A DNA stretch of 64,000 bases, taken from assembly GCF_039530225.1 (NCBI RefSeq), contig NZ_BAAAOH010000001.1, forward strand, positions 2,976,001-3,040,000. Reading direction: 5' to 3'. Position 1 is the first letter of the stretch; the number at the start of each line of letters is the position of its first letter. Positions 19,663-29,103 of the stretch are shown piece by piece. Under the pieces are notes generated by a model. The model saw only the letters and a list, made by a program, of their open reading frames with translations, had not been told where the DNA came from and made no database searches. Both the position numbers and the translations under genes were made by a program. Origin of the DNA: Microbacterium pumilum (GTDB lineage: Bacteria > Actinomycetota > Actinomycetes > Actinomycetales > Microbacteriaceae).

Positions 19663-21090
19663 GTGAGCCCGGAGCCCCAGCCCGTCGCTCCGACCGGATC
19701 ACCTCCGGCCGGGGCGGCGGGCGCGCCCTGGCTCACGATCGCGGATGGGTCTGCGGGAAGGATGGCATCGGATGCCGCGCCGATCCGCCCGCGGCGGGTC
19801 GTGCTTCGCCTGGCAGCCGGACTCCTCGTCGTCCTCATCGCGGTCGCCCTTCTCGGCGCCTTCGCGGCGCAGCTGCTGGCCGAACGCGAAGCCGTGAACG
19901 ATGCGGCGAACATCACGGATGTCTTCGCCGAAGCGGTCATCCAGCCCTCTCTGACGGACGCCCTTGCTGACGGCGACCCCGACGCCGTCGACGCGTTCGA
20001 CGCCGTCGTCCGGGAGCGCGTGCTCGGACCGGGGGTCGTCCGCGTCAAGATCTGGACTCCTGGCGGAACCATCCTGTACGCGGATGAGCCCGAGCTCATC
20101 GGACGCACGTTCGAGCTCGACCTGCCGCAGCGCGAGGCACTCGCCGATCCGCAGACCCGCGCCGAGGTCTCGGATCTGTCGAACTCCGAGAACGAGTTCG
20201 AGTCGGGCGATCGTCTGCTCGAGGTGTACCGACCTGTCTGGACGCCCGACGGACGCCAGCTGCTCTTCGAGATGTACGCGCCCTACGATCCCGTCGCGAC
20301 TCGCTCTGGCGAGCTGTGGCGCGGGTTCGCCGGAGTGACGGTGAGTACGCTCCTGCTGCTGGTGGTGCTGACCGCGCCGATCGTGTGGCGGCTGCTCAAT
20401 CGTGCGCGTCGTGACGAGAGCGACCGTGCTGCGCTGCTCCAGCACGCGGTCGACGCATCGGATGTCGAACGCCGGCGCATCGCCGGCACACTGCACGACG
20501 GGCCGGTGCAGGAACTCATCGCGACGACCTTCGCGGCCGAGAACGCCGCGTCGGTCGCGTCGGCCCACGGCGAGGATGGACTCGCCGACGACGTGCGCGA
20601 CGTGGCGTCGTCGGTGCGCGGCAATGTGCGTGCCCTCCGCTCACTGCTCGTCGACATCTACCCGCCGAGTCTCGCTGACGCCGGAATCGCCCAGGCACTC
20701 GCCGACCTCGCAGCCGGCGTGCGCGGTCGCGGGGTCGAAGCGAGCGTCGACGTCTCCGCCGAGCTGCCCGAGCTTTCGGATGGCGAACAGCGACTGATCT
20801 ACCGCGTCGCGCAGGAGTGTCTGCGGAACATCGCCGCGCATGCGAGCCCTGGCCAGGCGTGGGTGCGCCTCTTTCCGATGGAGGGCGCCTCGGTGCTCGA
20901 GGTGGTCGACGACGGCCCTGGATTCGATCCGGCGTCATTGCGCGATCCTCCGGAGGGTCATTTCGGCACCCGGATCGTCGGCGACCTGGCCACGGAGGCG
21001 GGTGCCCGGCTCGAGGTCGCGACGGCGCCCGGCGCCGGAACCGCGTGGCGTCTCACCGTGCCCCGGGCCGCAGATCGGGGCAGCTCATGA
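19663..21090 (+). CDS. Two-component sensor histidine kinase (HisKA_3, NarL-type partner)
   Basis: A 475-residue membrane kinase. After about 45 cytosolic residues there is a membrane helix (LRLAAGLLVVLIAVALLGAF), an extracytoplasmic sensor of about 150 residues, and a second helix (GVTVSTLLLLVVLTAPIVW). The dimerisation/phosphorylation motif RRRIAGTLHDGPVQEL has H278. The ATPase domain shows LIYRVAQECLRNIAAHA, VVDDGPGFDP and GTRIVGDLA. GTG 19663 immediately follows the small secreted protein, and the stop overlaps the regulator by ATGA. The stimulus is unknown; the periplasmic domain contains WTPGGTILYADEPELIGR, similar in style to a Cache-like fold. Confidence 0.93.
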   Translation: MSPEPQPVAPTGSPPAGAAGAPWLTIADGSAGRMASDAAPIRPRRVVLRLAAGLLVVLIAVALLGAFAAQLLAEREAVNDAANITDVFAEAVIQPSLTDALADGDPDAVDAFDAVVRERVLGPGVVRVKIWTPGGTILYADEPELIGRTFELDLPQREALADPQTRAEVSDLSNSENEFESGDRLLEVYRPVWTPDGRQLLFEMYAPYDPVATRSGELWRGFAGVTVSTLLLLVVLTAPIVWRLLNRARRDESDRAALLQHAVDASDVERRRIAGTLHDGPVQELIATTFAAENAASVASAHGEDGLADDVRDVASSVRGNVRALRSLLVDIYPPSLADAGIAQALADLAAGVRGRGVEASVDVSAELPELSDGEQRLIYRVAQECLRNIAAHASPGQAWVRLFPMEGASVLEVVDDGPGFDPASLRDPPEGHFGTRIVGDLATEAGARLEVATAPGAGTAWRLTVPRAADRGSS

Positions 21091-21701
21091 TCCGCGTTCT
21101 GGTGGTCGATGACCATGCGATGGTGCGAACAGGCCTCGCCGCGATGCTCGCCGCCGACGGCGACATCGAGGTCGTCGGCCAAGCGCCGGATGGAAGGACC
21201 GCTGTTCTCGAGGCCGTGGAGCGGCATCCGGATGTCGTCCTCATGGATCTCTCGATGCCCGGCATCGACGGTGTCGAGGCGACGCGCGCGGTCCTCGACG
21301 CTGCGCCGGCGACCCGGGTCGTGGTGCTCACCTCGTTCTCTGATCGCGAGCGGGTCCGGCGGGCGCTCGAGGCCGGAGCGGTGGGTTACCAGCTGAAGGA
21401 CGCCGAGCCCGATGTGCTGCGCGAAGCGGTCCGATCCGCGTCACGGGGGCACACCCCACTCGACCCGAGGATCGCCGGCGTGCTCCTCCCGCAGGCCGGT
21501 GCTCCGGCTGACCCGCTGAGCCCACGTGAGCGAGAGGTGCTCTCGCTCGTGACCGAGGGGATGGCGAACAAACAGATCGCGCGTGCCCTCGGCATCACCG
21601 AGCGCACCGTCAAGGCGCACCTCGGCAATGCGTATCGGCAGATCGGCGTTGCCGATCGGACAAGCGCAGCGATGTGGATGCGGGACCACCCGCCGTCGTG
21701 A
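21087..21701 (+). CDS. LuxR/NarL-type response regulator
   Basis: A 204-residue regulator. The receiver domain has MIRVLVVDDHAMVRTG, phosphoacceptor D54 (VVLMDLSMPG) and the conserved KDA lysine. The C-terminal GerE helix-turn-helix is LSPREREVLSLVTEGMANKQ to TVKAHLGNAYRQIGV. It overlaps the kinase stop by ATGA and is its cognate partner. The long in-frame upstream extension to 20817 is antisense-free kinase sequence in another frame and is rejected. Targets are unknown; autoregulation of the operon is likely. Confidence 0.95.
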   Translation: MIRVLVVDDHAMVRTGLAAMLAADGDIEVVGQAPDGRTAVLEAVERHPDVVLMDLSMPGIDGVEATRAVLDAAPATRVVVLTSFSDRERVRRALEAGAVGYQLKDAEPDVLREAVRSASRGHTPLDPRIAGVLLPQAGAPADPLSPREREVLSLVTEGMANKQIARALGITERTVKAHLGNAYRQIGVADRTSAAMWMRDHPPS

Positions 21702-21748
21702 TTGTGCACTGCGTCCAGCAATGCGGATGAGTGGCAGGATGGATACTC

Positions 21749-23089
21749 GTGTCCACGACAGATCTGCCCTCATCAGCGTCCCCGTCCCCCACCCGTCGCG
21801 TCGCCTGGGCGTCGATGGTCGGAACCTCTCTCGAGTCCTTCGACTTCTACGTCTTCGCCTACTTCGCGGCGTTCTTCGTCGGTCCACTGTTCTTCGATCC
21901 GCTGGGTGAGTTCGGCGGTACTCTCGCCGCCTTCAGTACGATCGCGCTGGCCTTCATCGTCCGCCCGATCGGTGCCGTCCTCTTCGGCCACATGGGCGAT
22001 CGACTGGGGCGGCGCACGACACTGCTCTGGACCGTCGGCATCATGGGCGTCGCGACGGGGGCCATCGGACTGCTTCCGACCTACGCCCAGGCAGGCTGGC
22101 TCGGCGCGATCCTGCTGGTCCTTCTCCGCATCGCGCAGGGGCTGTCGCTCGGCGGTGAGTGGGGCGGATCGATCCTGCTCGCGACCGAGCACTCGGGACG
22201 CATCAAGCGCGCGTTCTACGCCGCCATTCCGCAGCTCGGCTCACCCGTCGGTTCGATCCTGTCCGCCACGGTGTTCATCGTGATGGGCCTCGTGCTGCCG
22301 GCGGCAGCGATCGCGGAGTGGGGATGGCGCATCCCGTTCCTTCTCGCCCTCCCGCTGCTCGCGGTGTCGCTGTACCTGCGGTGGTCCATCACCGAGACAC
22401 CGGTGTTCGAGGAGGTCGTCGCGCAACGCCGCCGCGACCGGATCCCGTTCGTCACGATGTTCCGCTCGCGGCCCGCCGCCATCGTCATCGCGATCGGCGC
22501 GGCAGTGCTCGGCATCGGCTCGTACTCGCTGATGAACACCTACACCGTGAACTACGGCGTGACGCAGCTCGACTTCAGCTTCCAGGACCTGCTGATCGCC
22601 ACGACGGTCGGCGGCCTGCTGCAGCTCATCACCATTCCGCTGTTCGGCGTGTGGGCCACTCGCATCGGATCGGCCAGGGTGGTGGCGTGGGGTGCGCTCG
22701 GCACGCTCCTGATCGCGTTCCCGATGTACTACCTGCTGCAGTTCGCAACCTTCCCGATCCTCGTCGCCACGATGATCATCGGGGGAATCCTGCCCACCAT
22801 GTCATGGGCGGCGCTCGGCGGGCTCATGAACGACCTCTTCCCCGATCACTTCCGCTACTCCGCGCTGTCGATCTCATACGCCATCGCAGCGACGGTGAGC
22901 GGATTCGTGCCGATCGTCACGGCGGCTCTCGGCGGTGCGACGGACTTCGCGTGGTGGCACCCCGGGATCGTTCTGGCCATCCTGTCGGCCGTGACCCTGG
23001 TCGCCGCATGGGCGGCATCGCGCCGCCCCGCCGAGCCGGAGTCCGGTCCTGAGGTGCCACTTCGTCGGGAGTCGGCCGGGGTAGCCTGA
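21749..23089 (+). CDS. MFS transporter, metabolite:H+ symporter (MHS) type
   Basis: A 446-residue transporter with about 12 membrane helices. The start of the first helix, GTSLESFDFYVFAYFAAFFV, and the loop GHMGDRLGRRTTLLWTV identify the sugar-porter-like MHS group that includes shikimate, citrate, proline/betaine and alpha-ketoglutarate carriers. GGEWGGSILLATEH supports this. The substrate cannot be called. GTG 21749 follows AGGATGG; GTG 21731 in the same frame is an alternative. The pentapeptide-like gene starts 4 bases after its stop. Confidence 0.9.
   Translation: MSTTDLPSSASPSPTRRVAWASMVGTSLESFDFYVFAYFAAFFVGPLFFDPLGEFGGTLAAFSTIALAFIVRPIGAVLFGHMGDRLGRRTTLLWTVGIMGVATGAIGLLPTYAQAGWLGAILLVLLRIAQGLSLGGEWGGSILLATEHSGRIKRAFYAAIPQLGSPVGSILSATVFIVMGLVLPAAAIAEWGWRIPFLLALPLLAVSLYLRWSITETPVFEEVVAQRRRDRIPFVTMFRSRPAAIVIAIGAAVLGIGSYSLMNTYTVNYGVTQLDFSFQDLLIATTVGGLLQLITIPLFGVWATRIGSARVVAWGALGTLLIAFPMYYLLQFATFPILVATMIIGGILPTMSWAALGGLMNDLFPDHFRYSALSISYAIAATVSGFVPIVTAALGGATDFAWWHPGIVLAILSAVTLVAAWAASRRPAEPESGPEVPLRRESAGVA
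23082..23087 (+). promoter_or_regulatory. -10 hexamer TAGCCT, leaderless pentapeptide-like gene
   Basis: TAGCCT lies in the last codons of the upstream transporter and ends 6 bases before ATG 23094. It would give this gene its own leaderless transcript in addition to read-through. Confidence 0.45.
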
Positions 23090-23093
23090 CCGA

Positions 23094-23753
23094 ATGGCGC
23101 GGCGCGAAGAGGGTCTGATCGCGCCGCGCGTGTCTGCCCCCGATCTGCCTCGCGAACTCGGCGACGGGCCGGCGCCGGCGCGTGGCGAGGAGTCGTTCCA
23201 GCTGCGGTGGACCACGCTTCGAGCGACGACGGATGCCGCGCACAGCAGCATCAGCGAGTGCGAAGTGCTCGACGCAGCCCTCGAGCGTCTGGATCTCACG
23301 GGAGCCACGCTCGTCGATGTCGACATCTCGGGGCTTCGCGCGACGGCCGTCGTCGGCCGAGACGCGAGGCTGCGGCGCGTTCGGATCTCGGGGGGCAGAA
23401 TCGGAACCCTCGACCTCGCCGCCGCGGATGTCGACGAGGTCGAGCTGCGCGGCATCCGCATCGACTATCTCTCGCTCGCCGCAGCTCGCGTGCAGGACCT
23501 GCTCATCTCGGGCTGCACGATCGGCACGCTCGACATCCCGCGTGCCCGTCTCGTGCGAGTCGCGTTCCACGATTCGAAGTCGGACGAGGTGGATACACGC
23601 GGGCTTCAGGCCGAACATGTCGACCTGCGTGGCCTGGATGCCCTCTCGTACCTGGATCTCGCGGCGCTTCGAGGGACGACCCTTTCGCCCTCCCAGGTTG
23701 AGACGCTCGCTCCGGCGTTCGCGTCGGCGCTCGGCATCCGGGTCGAGATGTGA
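23094..23753 (+). CDS. Pentapeptide-repeat-like beta-helix protein
   Basis: A 219-residue cytosolic protein. From residue 60 to 200 it shows pentapeptide-like spacing of leucine, valine and isoleucine (LERLDLTGATLVDVDISGL, IGTLDLAAADVDEVELRGI, LRGLDALSYLDLAALRGT), which predicts a right-handed quadrilateral beta-helix. The repeats are degenerate compared with classic A(D/N)LXX proteins. Some family members mimic DNA and protect gyrase, but nothing here supports that role specifically. It sits directly after the MHS transporter. No other domain is visible. Confidence 0.85.
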   Translation: MARREEGLIAPRVSAPDLPRELGDGPAPARGEESFQLRWTTLRATTDAAHSSISECEVLDAALERLDLTGATLVDVDISGLRATAVVGRDARLRRVRISGGRIGTLDLAAADVDEVELRGIRIDYLSLAAARVQDLLISGCTIGTLDIPRARLVRVAFHDSKSDEVDTRGLQAEHVDLRGLDALSYLDLAALRGTTLSPSQVETLAPAFASALGIRVEM

Positions 23754-24027
23754 CCGCGCATGGCCCGTGTGGTGGGCCCCGCACGACACGAATGCGCGCC
23801 ACCCCGCCGAGCTGCCGAGCGCGGACACCACAGCGGCGACCTTCGGCGCCGCGGGGCTCGTCGGCACGGCGGGGACCACGATCATCGTCGGGAGCTTGTG
23901 GAGCATCCGCGGACCCGGCACGCTCGCCCGTGGCCGCTCGGGATCCACCGTCAACGACGCGTAGAATGGGGCGACATCCCACACTCAGGCACGCTCACAC
24001 AGTGCCGCACATATCGCAGGAGACACC
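23754..24027 (+). promoter_or_regulatory. valS: valS upstream region
   Basis: 274 bases with no convincing gene. TAGAAT at about 23963-23968 is a good -10 and would leave a leader of roughly 55 bases ending in the GCAGGAGACACC ribosome binding site. No T-box motif is visible. Short open frames exist on both strands but have no start signals or family resemblance. Confidence 0.45.
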
Positions 24028-26625
24028 ATGGCCGACGCCCTTCGACAAGCTCAGGGACCGGTTCCCGACAAGCCCGCCCTGGAAGGTCTCGAAAGCAAGT
24101 GGGATGCCGCGTGGAAGGAACAGGGCACGTACCTGTTCGACCGCGCGCGTGCCGCCGAGGTCGGCCGAGGCGGCGTCTACTCCGTCGACACGCCCCCGCC
24201 GACGGCATCCGGATCCCTTCACATCGGCCACGTGTTCTCGTTCACGCACACCGATCTCAAGGTGCGATTCGAGCGGATGCGCGGAAAGACCGTCTTCTAC
24301 CCGATGGGGTGGGATGACAACGGCCTGCCGACCGAGCGCCGTGTGCAGAACTACTACGGCGTGCGATGCGACCCGTCGCTGCCGTACAACGCCGACTTTG
24401 CACCCCCCTTCGAAGGCGGCGACAACAAGTCGAGCCGTGCGGCAGATCAGGTGCCCGTCAGCCGCCGCAACTTCATCGAGCTCTGCGAGAAGCTCACCGT
24501 CGAGGACGAGAAGCACTTCGAAGAGCTCTTCCGCCAGCTCGGTCTGAGCGTCGACTGGACGCAGACCTATCGCACCATCTCGGACGACACGATCCGCACG
24601 AGCCAGCTCTCGTTCCTCCGCAACCTCGATCGCGGAGACGCATATCAGGCGCTCGCGCCGACGCTGTGGGACATCGACTTCCGCACCGCCATCGCTCAGG
24701 CCGAACTCGAGGATCGAGAGCAGCCGGCCGCGTACCACCGCATCGCCTTCCACAAGACCGACGGCTCGGGCGATCTGTTCATCGAGACGACGCGTCCCGA
24801 ACTGCTCGCCGCGTGCGTGGCGCTCGTCGCCCATCCTGACGACGAGCGCTATCAGGCGCTCTTCGGCAGCACGGTCCGCACGCCGCTGTTCGACGTCGAG
24901 GTCCCCGTGCTCGCGCATCCGCTCGCCCAGCAGGACAAGGGCTCGGGCATCGCGATGATCTGCACGTTCGGCGACGTCACCGACATCATCTGGTGGCGTG
25001 AGCTCGAACTGCCGAACCGGACGATCCTCGGCCAGGACGGCCGCGTCCTCGTGGATGCGCCGGATGTGATCACGACGGATGCCGGGAGGGCCGCGTATGC
25101 GGAGCTCGCAGGCAAGACGGTTTTCAGCGCGAAGAAGCGCATCGTCGAGCTTCTGCAGGAGTCGGGCGAGCTGATCGGCGATCCGAAGCCCTTCACGCAC
25201 GTGGTGAAGTTCTACGAGAAGGGCGATCGCCCGATGGAGATCGTCTCGACGCGCCAGTGGTACATCCGCAACGGCGCGCGCGACGAGGTTCTGCGCGACA
25301 AGCTCCTCGAACTCGGTCAGGGCATGTCGTGGCATCCGGACTTCATGCGAGTGCGGTTCGAGAACTGGACCAACGGACTCACCGGCGATTGGCTGGTGTC
25401 GAGGCAGCGGTTCTTCGGCGTGCCGATCCCGGTCTGGTACGGGCTGGACGAGAACGGTGAGCGCGATTTCAGCCGCGTGCTGACCCCCGACCACGCGTCG
25501 CTTCCGATCGATCCCACGATCGACGTGCCCCCGGGCTATACGGCCGACCAGCGCGGCGTGCCCGGCGGCTTCGAGCCCGAGCTCGACATCTTCGACACCT
25601 GGGCCACCTCATCGCTCACACCGCAGCTCGCGGGCGGCTGGGAGCGTGACGAAGAGCTCTGGAACCTGGTCGCGCCGTTCGACGTGCGTCCGCAGGGCCA
25701 GGACATCATCCGTACGTGGCTGTTCTCGACTCTGCTGCGCAGCGCCCTCGCGGATGACCGCGCGCCCTGGACGGATGCCGCGATCTCCGGCTTCATCGTC
25801 GACCCCGACCGCAAGAAGATGTCCAAGTCCAAGGGCAACGTCGTCACGCCCGCCGACATCCTGTCGCAGCACGGGTCGGATGCGGTGCGCTACTGGGCGG
25901 CGTCGAGCCGGCTCGGGACCGATGCGGCCTTCGATCCGCAGAATCCGACGCAGGTCAAGATCGGCCGTCGCCTCGCGATCAAGGTCCTGAACGCGGCGAA
26001 GTTCGTCCTCTCGTTCCCGGTCCCGGAGGGTGCGCAGGTCACGCATGCGCTCGATGCGAGCATGCTCGCCACGCTCGACGGCGTCGTCCGTGATGCCACC
26101 AAAGCGCTGGCTGCGTACGACCACGCCCGCGCGCTCGAGGTCACCGAATCCTTCTTCTGGACGTTCTGCGACGATTACCTCGAACTCGTCAAGGAGCGCG
26201 CGTACGATCGCACCGACGTCGCTCAGGCATCGGCCGCGCTCGCTCTGCGCATGGCCCTGTCGACGCTGCTGAGGCTCTTCGCGCCGGTGCTCGCCTTCGC
26301 CACCGAGGAGTCGTGGTCATGGTTCAACGACGGATCCGTCCACACCGCACCCTGGCCTGAGCCTCTCGGCATCGAGGGTGACCCCGCCGTGCTGGTCGCT
26401 GTGAGCGAGGCGTTGATCGGCATCCGCCGCGCGAAGACCGAGGCCAAGGCGTCGCAGAAGACACCCGTCACCCGGATGACGATCGCCGCGTCTGCGGAGG
26501 CTCTGGCATCGCTCGTGCTCGCTGAGGGCGATCTCAAGGCTGTCGGGCGCATCACCGAGCTCGAGTACGTGAACGCCGAGAGCACGTCCGTCGCGAGCTT
26601 CGAGCTCGCCCCGCAGGAGGCCTGA
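24028..26625 (+). CDS. valS: Valyl-tRNA synthetase
   Basis: An 865-residue class I synthetase that charges tRNA-Val. HIGH (GSLHIGHVFSF) and KMSKS (RKKMSKSKGNVV) are intact, and PMGWDDNGLPTERRVQNYYG is typical of ValRS. The editing domain lies at about 190-380. It ends soon after the anticodon-binding domain and lacks the C-terminal coiled-coil arm of the E. coli enzyme (951 residues), as in many actinobacteria. Residues LRQAQGPVPD at the N-terminus are encoded by a copy of the dispersed repeat. A good ribosome binding site precedes ATG 24028. Confidence 0.96.
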   Translation: MADALRQAQGPVPDKPALEGLESKWDAAWKEQGTYLFDRARAAEVGRGGVYSVDTPPPTASGSLHIGHVFSFTHTDLKVRFERMRGKTVFYPMGWDDNGLPTERRVQNYYGVRCDPSLPYNADFAPPFEGGDNKSSRAADQVPVSRRNFIELCEKLTVEDEKHFEELFRQLGLSVDWTQTYRTISDDTIRTSQLSFLRNLDRGDAYQALAPTLWDIDFRTAIAQAELEDREQPAAYHRIAFHKTDGSGDLFIETTRPELLAACVALVAHPDDERYQALFGSTVRTPLFDVEVPVLAHPLAQQDKGSGIAMICTFGDVTDIIWWRELELPNRTILGQDGRVLVDAPDVITTDAGRAAYAELAGKTVFSAKKRIVELLQESGELIGDPKPFTHVVKFYEKGDRPMEIVSTRQWYIRNGARDEVLRDKLLELGQGMSWHPDFMRVRFENWTNGLTGDWLVSRQRFFGVPIPVWYGLDENGERDFSRVLTPDHASLPIDPTIDVPPGYTADQRGVPGGFEPELDIFDTWATSSLTPQLAGGWERDEELWNLVAPFDVRPQGQDIIRTWLFSTLLRSALADDRAPWTDAAISGFIVDPDRKKMSKSKGNVVTPADILSQHGSDAVRYWAASSRLGTDAAFDPQNPTQVKIGRRLAIKVLNAAKFVLSFPVPEGAQVTHALDASMLATLDGVVRDATKALAAYDHARALEVTESFFWTFCDDYLELVKERAYDRTDVAQASAALALRMALSTLLRLFAPVLAFATEESWSWFNDGSVHTAPWPEPLGIEGDPAVLVAVSEALIGIRRAKTEAKASQKTPVTRMTIAASAEALASLVLAEGDLKAVGRITELEYVNAESTSVASFELAPQEA
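24038..24061 (+). repeat. Dispersed 23-bp repeat copy in valS N-terminus
   Basis: CCCTTCGACAAGCTCAGGGA followed by CCGG, the best-preserved copy in the window. Translated in frame it adds LRQAQGPV to ValS just after the first four residues. Confidence 0.85.
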
Positions 26626-26626
26626 A

Positions 26627-26875
26627 ATGCAGCTCGGCACTCGCTGGACGGCGGGCTCTCCGGCGCCCTCGTCGGTTCCCCCCGCCCTGCACATCCAGAT
26701 CGCCGCCGTCGAGGCGACGCTCGTCGCGGATTCGCTCGGGCAGCCGATGCCGCGATGGACGCTCACCTGGCTCGAGGGTCGGCCGATCGTCGAGCTCGAC
26801 ACCGGTGTGATCGTCACGCTCGATCACGACGGTGAAGCGGTCGTGAGGCACGACGAGGCGGACGGGTTCGGCTAG
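26627..26875 (+). CDS. Small conserved-type protein after valS
   Basis: An 82-residue protein starting one base after the valS stop (TGAAATG). It contains [31 protein letters not shown] and [13 protein letters not shown], which suggest a small beta-rich fold with two strands around a tryptophan. No family is recognised. Coupling to valS implies co-expression. Its 3' end overlaps the convergent transporter gene by 4 bases. Confidence 0.75.
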   Translation: MQLGTRWTAGSPAPSSVPPALHIQIAAVEATLVADSLGQPMPRWTLTWLEGRPIVELDTGVIVTLDHDGEAVVRHDEADGFG

Positions 26876-28245
26876 GCCGTCCGGGCGTCGACCTCGGCGC
26901 CCGCCTCTTTCGTGCCCACGAGCAGCACCCGGATGGCGCACAGCGCCGCGACCAGGACGACGCCCGCGCCGATGAGCATGGGTGCTCGCAGGTCGTACCG
27001 AGCGACCCAGCCTCCGAGCAGTGTGGCAATGGGGAACAGACCCCACGTGACCATGCGGATGATGCCCAGCACACGACCGAAGAGGTGGGGAGGCACGATC
27101 TGCTGCCGCAGGGCCCCCCAGGGCACGTTCCAGATCGAGACGGCCAGGGCTGCGAGGCCGAATGCCGCCACCGCGGTGAAGACCTCGGGCGCCAAACCGG
27201 TCAGAAGCAGTCCTAGCGCGCCGACGAAGTTCGCACCCAGCATCACCGGCCCGCGACCGAACCTGCTGACAAGCCCGGATGCCACGATCGAGCCGATCAG
27301 CGCCCCCACGCCGATCCCGGCGGTCACGAATCCGATCGCCGCAGGCGCGACGCTGAGCGCATCGAGGAAGAACAGAATGAGCGGCGCCTGTGCGAATGAG
27401 AAGGCGGATCCGATGATCGCCGTGAACAGCACCATGGCGCGGAGGTAGTGGGCGTGCCAGAGGTACGAGACCGCCTCACGCGCCGACACGTTCGATCGGG
27501 GAAGAGGGGTGGGGACGGGCTCGGGCACCGGGGTGCCCACTTCGATGTCGGGGGCGCCGGCGTCGGACACGAGCGCGTCGGCCTCCGAAGCGGTCCGTCG
27601 GGCGAGCAGGGGACGCGCCGCCGAGATCGGCAGCATGAGCGCCAGCGCGATCGGCACGATGTACGCGGCGCCGCCGATCCACAGCGGCAGGGCGAGCGAG
27701 ACCGCGAGCAGCACGCCGGCGATGGGCGTCGCGACGAAGTTGTCGATCGTGACCTGGGCCGCCTGCATCCGCCCGTTCGCACGGTCCAAGTGCGGTCGCT
27801 TGACCACGCCGGGGATGACGGCGTTCGTCGCGTTGTCGAAGAGGGTCTCGCCCAGACCGAACACGAGGGTGCCGATGAACAGGGTCCAGATGCTGATCTG
27901 TCCCGTAACGGTCAGGATCGCGAGCCACAGCGCGACGCCGCCGCGGATGGTGTTGGCGACCGCCATGATGATCCGACGGTCGTAGCGATCGACCAGCATG
28001 CCGGCGGGAAGCCCGAAGATGAGCCACGGCACGAAGGCGATCGCTCCGATCGCCGCGATGGCGAGCGGATCTTGCGTCAGCGTCGTCGCGATGAGGGGAA
28101 CGGCCGTCCGGCCCAGGCCATCGGCGAGGTTGCTGAACATCGCCGCGGTCCACAGCTTGCCGAAGTCGCGGCCGAGCGGACCCTTGCCGCCCCGCTCGGC
28201 CGCTGGCTCAGTGGCGTCGCCCTTCGTGTCGGAGGTCATGCTCAT
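26872..28245 (-). CDS. MFS transporter, exporter-like
   Basis: A 457-residue major facilitator protein with about 12 helices. The loop [20 protein letters not shown] after helices 2-3 and the conserved [19 protein letters not shown] resemble MFS_3/EntS-type exporters and macrolide-efflux-like proteins. A charged central loop ([20 protein letters not shown]) separates the halves. It starts within a 4-base overlap of the small upstream gene, downstream of a winged-helix regulator, so the three form an operon. The substrate is unknown; drug or siderophore export would fit. ATG 28239 is an alternative start. Confidence 0.92.
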   Translation of the reverse strand: MSMTSDTKGDATEPAAERGGKGPLGRDFGKLWTAAMFSNLADGLGRTAVPLIATTLTQDPLAIAAIGAIAFVPWLIFGLPAGMLVDRYDRRIIMAVANTIRGGVALWLAILTVTGQISIWTLFIGTLVFGLGETLFDNATNAVIPGVVKRPHLDRANGRMQAAQVTIDNFVATPIAGVLLAVSLALPLWIGGAAYIVPIALALMLPISAARPLLARRTASEADALVSDAGAPDIEVGTPVPEPVPTPLPRSNVSAREAVSYLWHAHYLRAMVLFTAIIGSAFSFAQAPLILFFLDALSVAPAAIGFVTAGIGVGALIGSIVASGLVSRFGRGPVMLGANFVGALGLLLTGLAPEVFTAVAAFGLAALAVSIWNVPWGALRQQIVPPHLFGRVLGIIRMVTWGLFPIATLLGGWVARYDLRAPMLIGAGVVLVAALCAIRVLLVGTKEAGAEVDARTA

Positions 28246-28457
28246 CGCGGGAGCATTCCCACCGCGCCGTGCGCCTGAGCGTCGCTGCGCGCAGTGGCGA
28301 AGGCCGTCTGCGCGCTGACAGCGCGGCGGTGCCCGGCCGCAGCGCGGCGCTCGAGGCGCTGGGAGACGAAGTGGTCGAGTGTGGCGGATGCGCAGAGCAG
28401 TGTGCGCTCGAAGGCGGTCGTGCGTGCGTACCCGCGAGATGCGGAGATGGCGGTCAT
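28242..28457 (-). CDS. Small basic protein between regulator and exporter
   Basis: A 71-residue protein with an Arg/Ala-rich middle ([20 protein letters not shown]) and the C-terminus [10 protein letters not shown] good GGAG ribosome binding site lies upstream, and the stop overlaps the MFS start by ATGA. No membrane helix or known domain is seen. The conserved layout between a HTH regulator and an MFS exporter suggests a real coupled gene. Confidence 0.75.
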   Translation of the reverse strand: MTAISASRGYARTTAFERTLLCASATLDHFVSQRLERRAAAGHRRAVSAQTAFATARSDAQAHGAVGMLPR

Positions 28458-28458
28458 T

Positions 28459-29097
28459 TCAGTCTCCTAGGCCGGGCAGCGGGAAGAGATCGGCTCGGAT
28501 GGTGACGGGCCGGACGTTCTCGCCGGTTTGATTGCGGTGGTTGTCGACGGCCTCATCGATCAGCGCCATGATCTTCAGCGCGAGGGTTTTGGCCTGTTCG
28601 GGATTGAGGCGTGCGGTGGCGGTGGAGACGAGCGTCCCCTCCTGCCACATCTCGTCCTCGCCGCCGATGCCTCGGTTGACGAAGTCGAGCAGCTGGTCGT
28701 TGCGGTTGCGCAGGAACTCGTTCATGACGACCTGCGTCGCCGCGCGGCCTGCCGGAGTCGCCATAGCAGCGGGACTCGCGAACGAGACGCCGCCGATGGG
28801 GCGTTCCCACCAGCGCTCACGGCCGGTCCCTCGGTCCTCTGCCTCGCGGATGAGGTCGTGCTTGGCGAGGGCGCGAAGGTGATAGCTGGTCGAGCCGCTC
28901 GACTCTCCCAGCCGCTCCGCGAGCGAGCTCGCGGTCTGCGGTCCGTATTGGCTGAGGATGTCGTAGATCCTCACCCGCAGCGGGTGCGCCAATGCCCGAA
29001 GGGCACCGGAGTCGAGGACGCGGTCCTCGTTGTGGCGCTTCTCGGTGCGAGCAGCGGCATCCATCGGCTCCGTGCTCTCGGGCGGCTGTTCTTCCAT
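28459..29097 (-). CDS. ArsR-like winged-helix transcriptional regulator
   Basis: A 212-residue regulator. The N-terminal HTH_20/ArsR-like domain (about 28-105) has LDSGALRALAHPLRVRIYDI and SLAERLGESSGSTSYHLRAL. The C-terminal half is helical and may bind a ligand or dimerise. ATG 29097 is supported by the domain start; the frame extends further but reads as non-coding. A -10-like TATCTT ends 6 bases upstream. Two large inverted repeats (29114-29131 and 29139-29162) lie beside its promoter and are probable operators, so it likely represses itself, the exporter operon and perhaps the divergent M3 peptidase. Confidence 0.9.
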   Translation of the reverse strand: MEEQPPESTEPMDAAARTEKRHNEDRVLDSGALRALAHPLRVRIYDILSQYGPQTASSLAERLGESSGSTSYHLRALAKHDLIREAEDRGTGRERWWERPIGGVSFASPAAMATPAGRAATQVVMNEFLRNRNDQLLDFVNRGIGGEDEMWQEGTLVSTATARLNPEQAKTLALKIMALIDEAVDNHRNQTGENVRPVTIRADLFPLPGLGD

Positions 29098-29103
29098 GCC
29101 TCC

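Noticed and set aside
23754..24027. Possible short gene between the pentapeptide-like gene and valS
   Set aside because: Frames on both strands have tolerable composition but no start with a ribosome binding site and no recognisable family; kept as the valS promoter region.
23995..25494. Minus-strand frame of 499 codons opposite valS
   Set aside because: valS has intact HIGH and KMSKS motifs in the other strand; the antisense frame has no family features.
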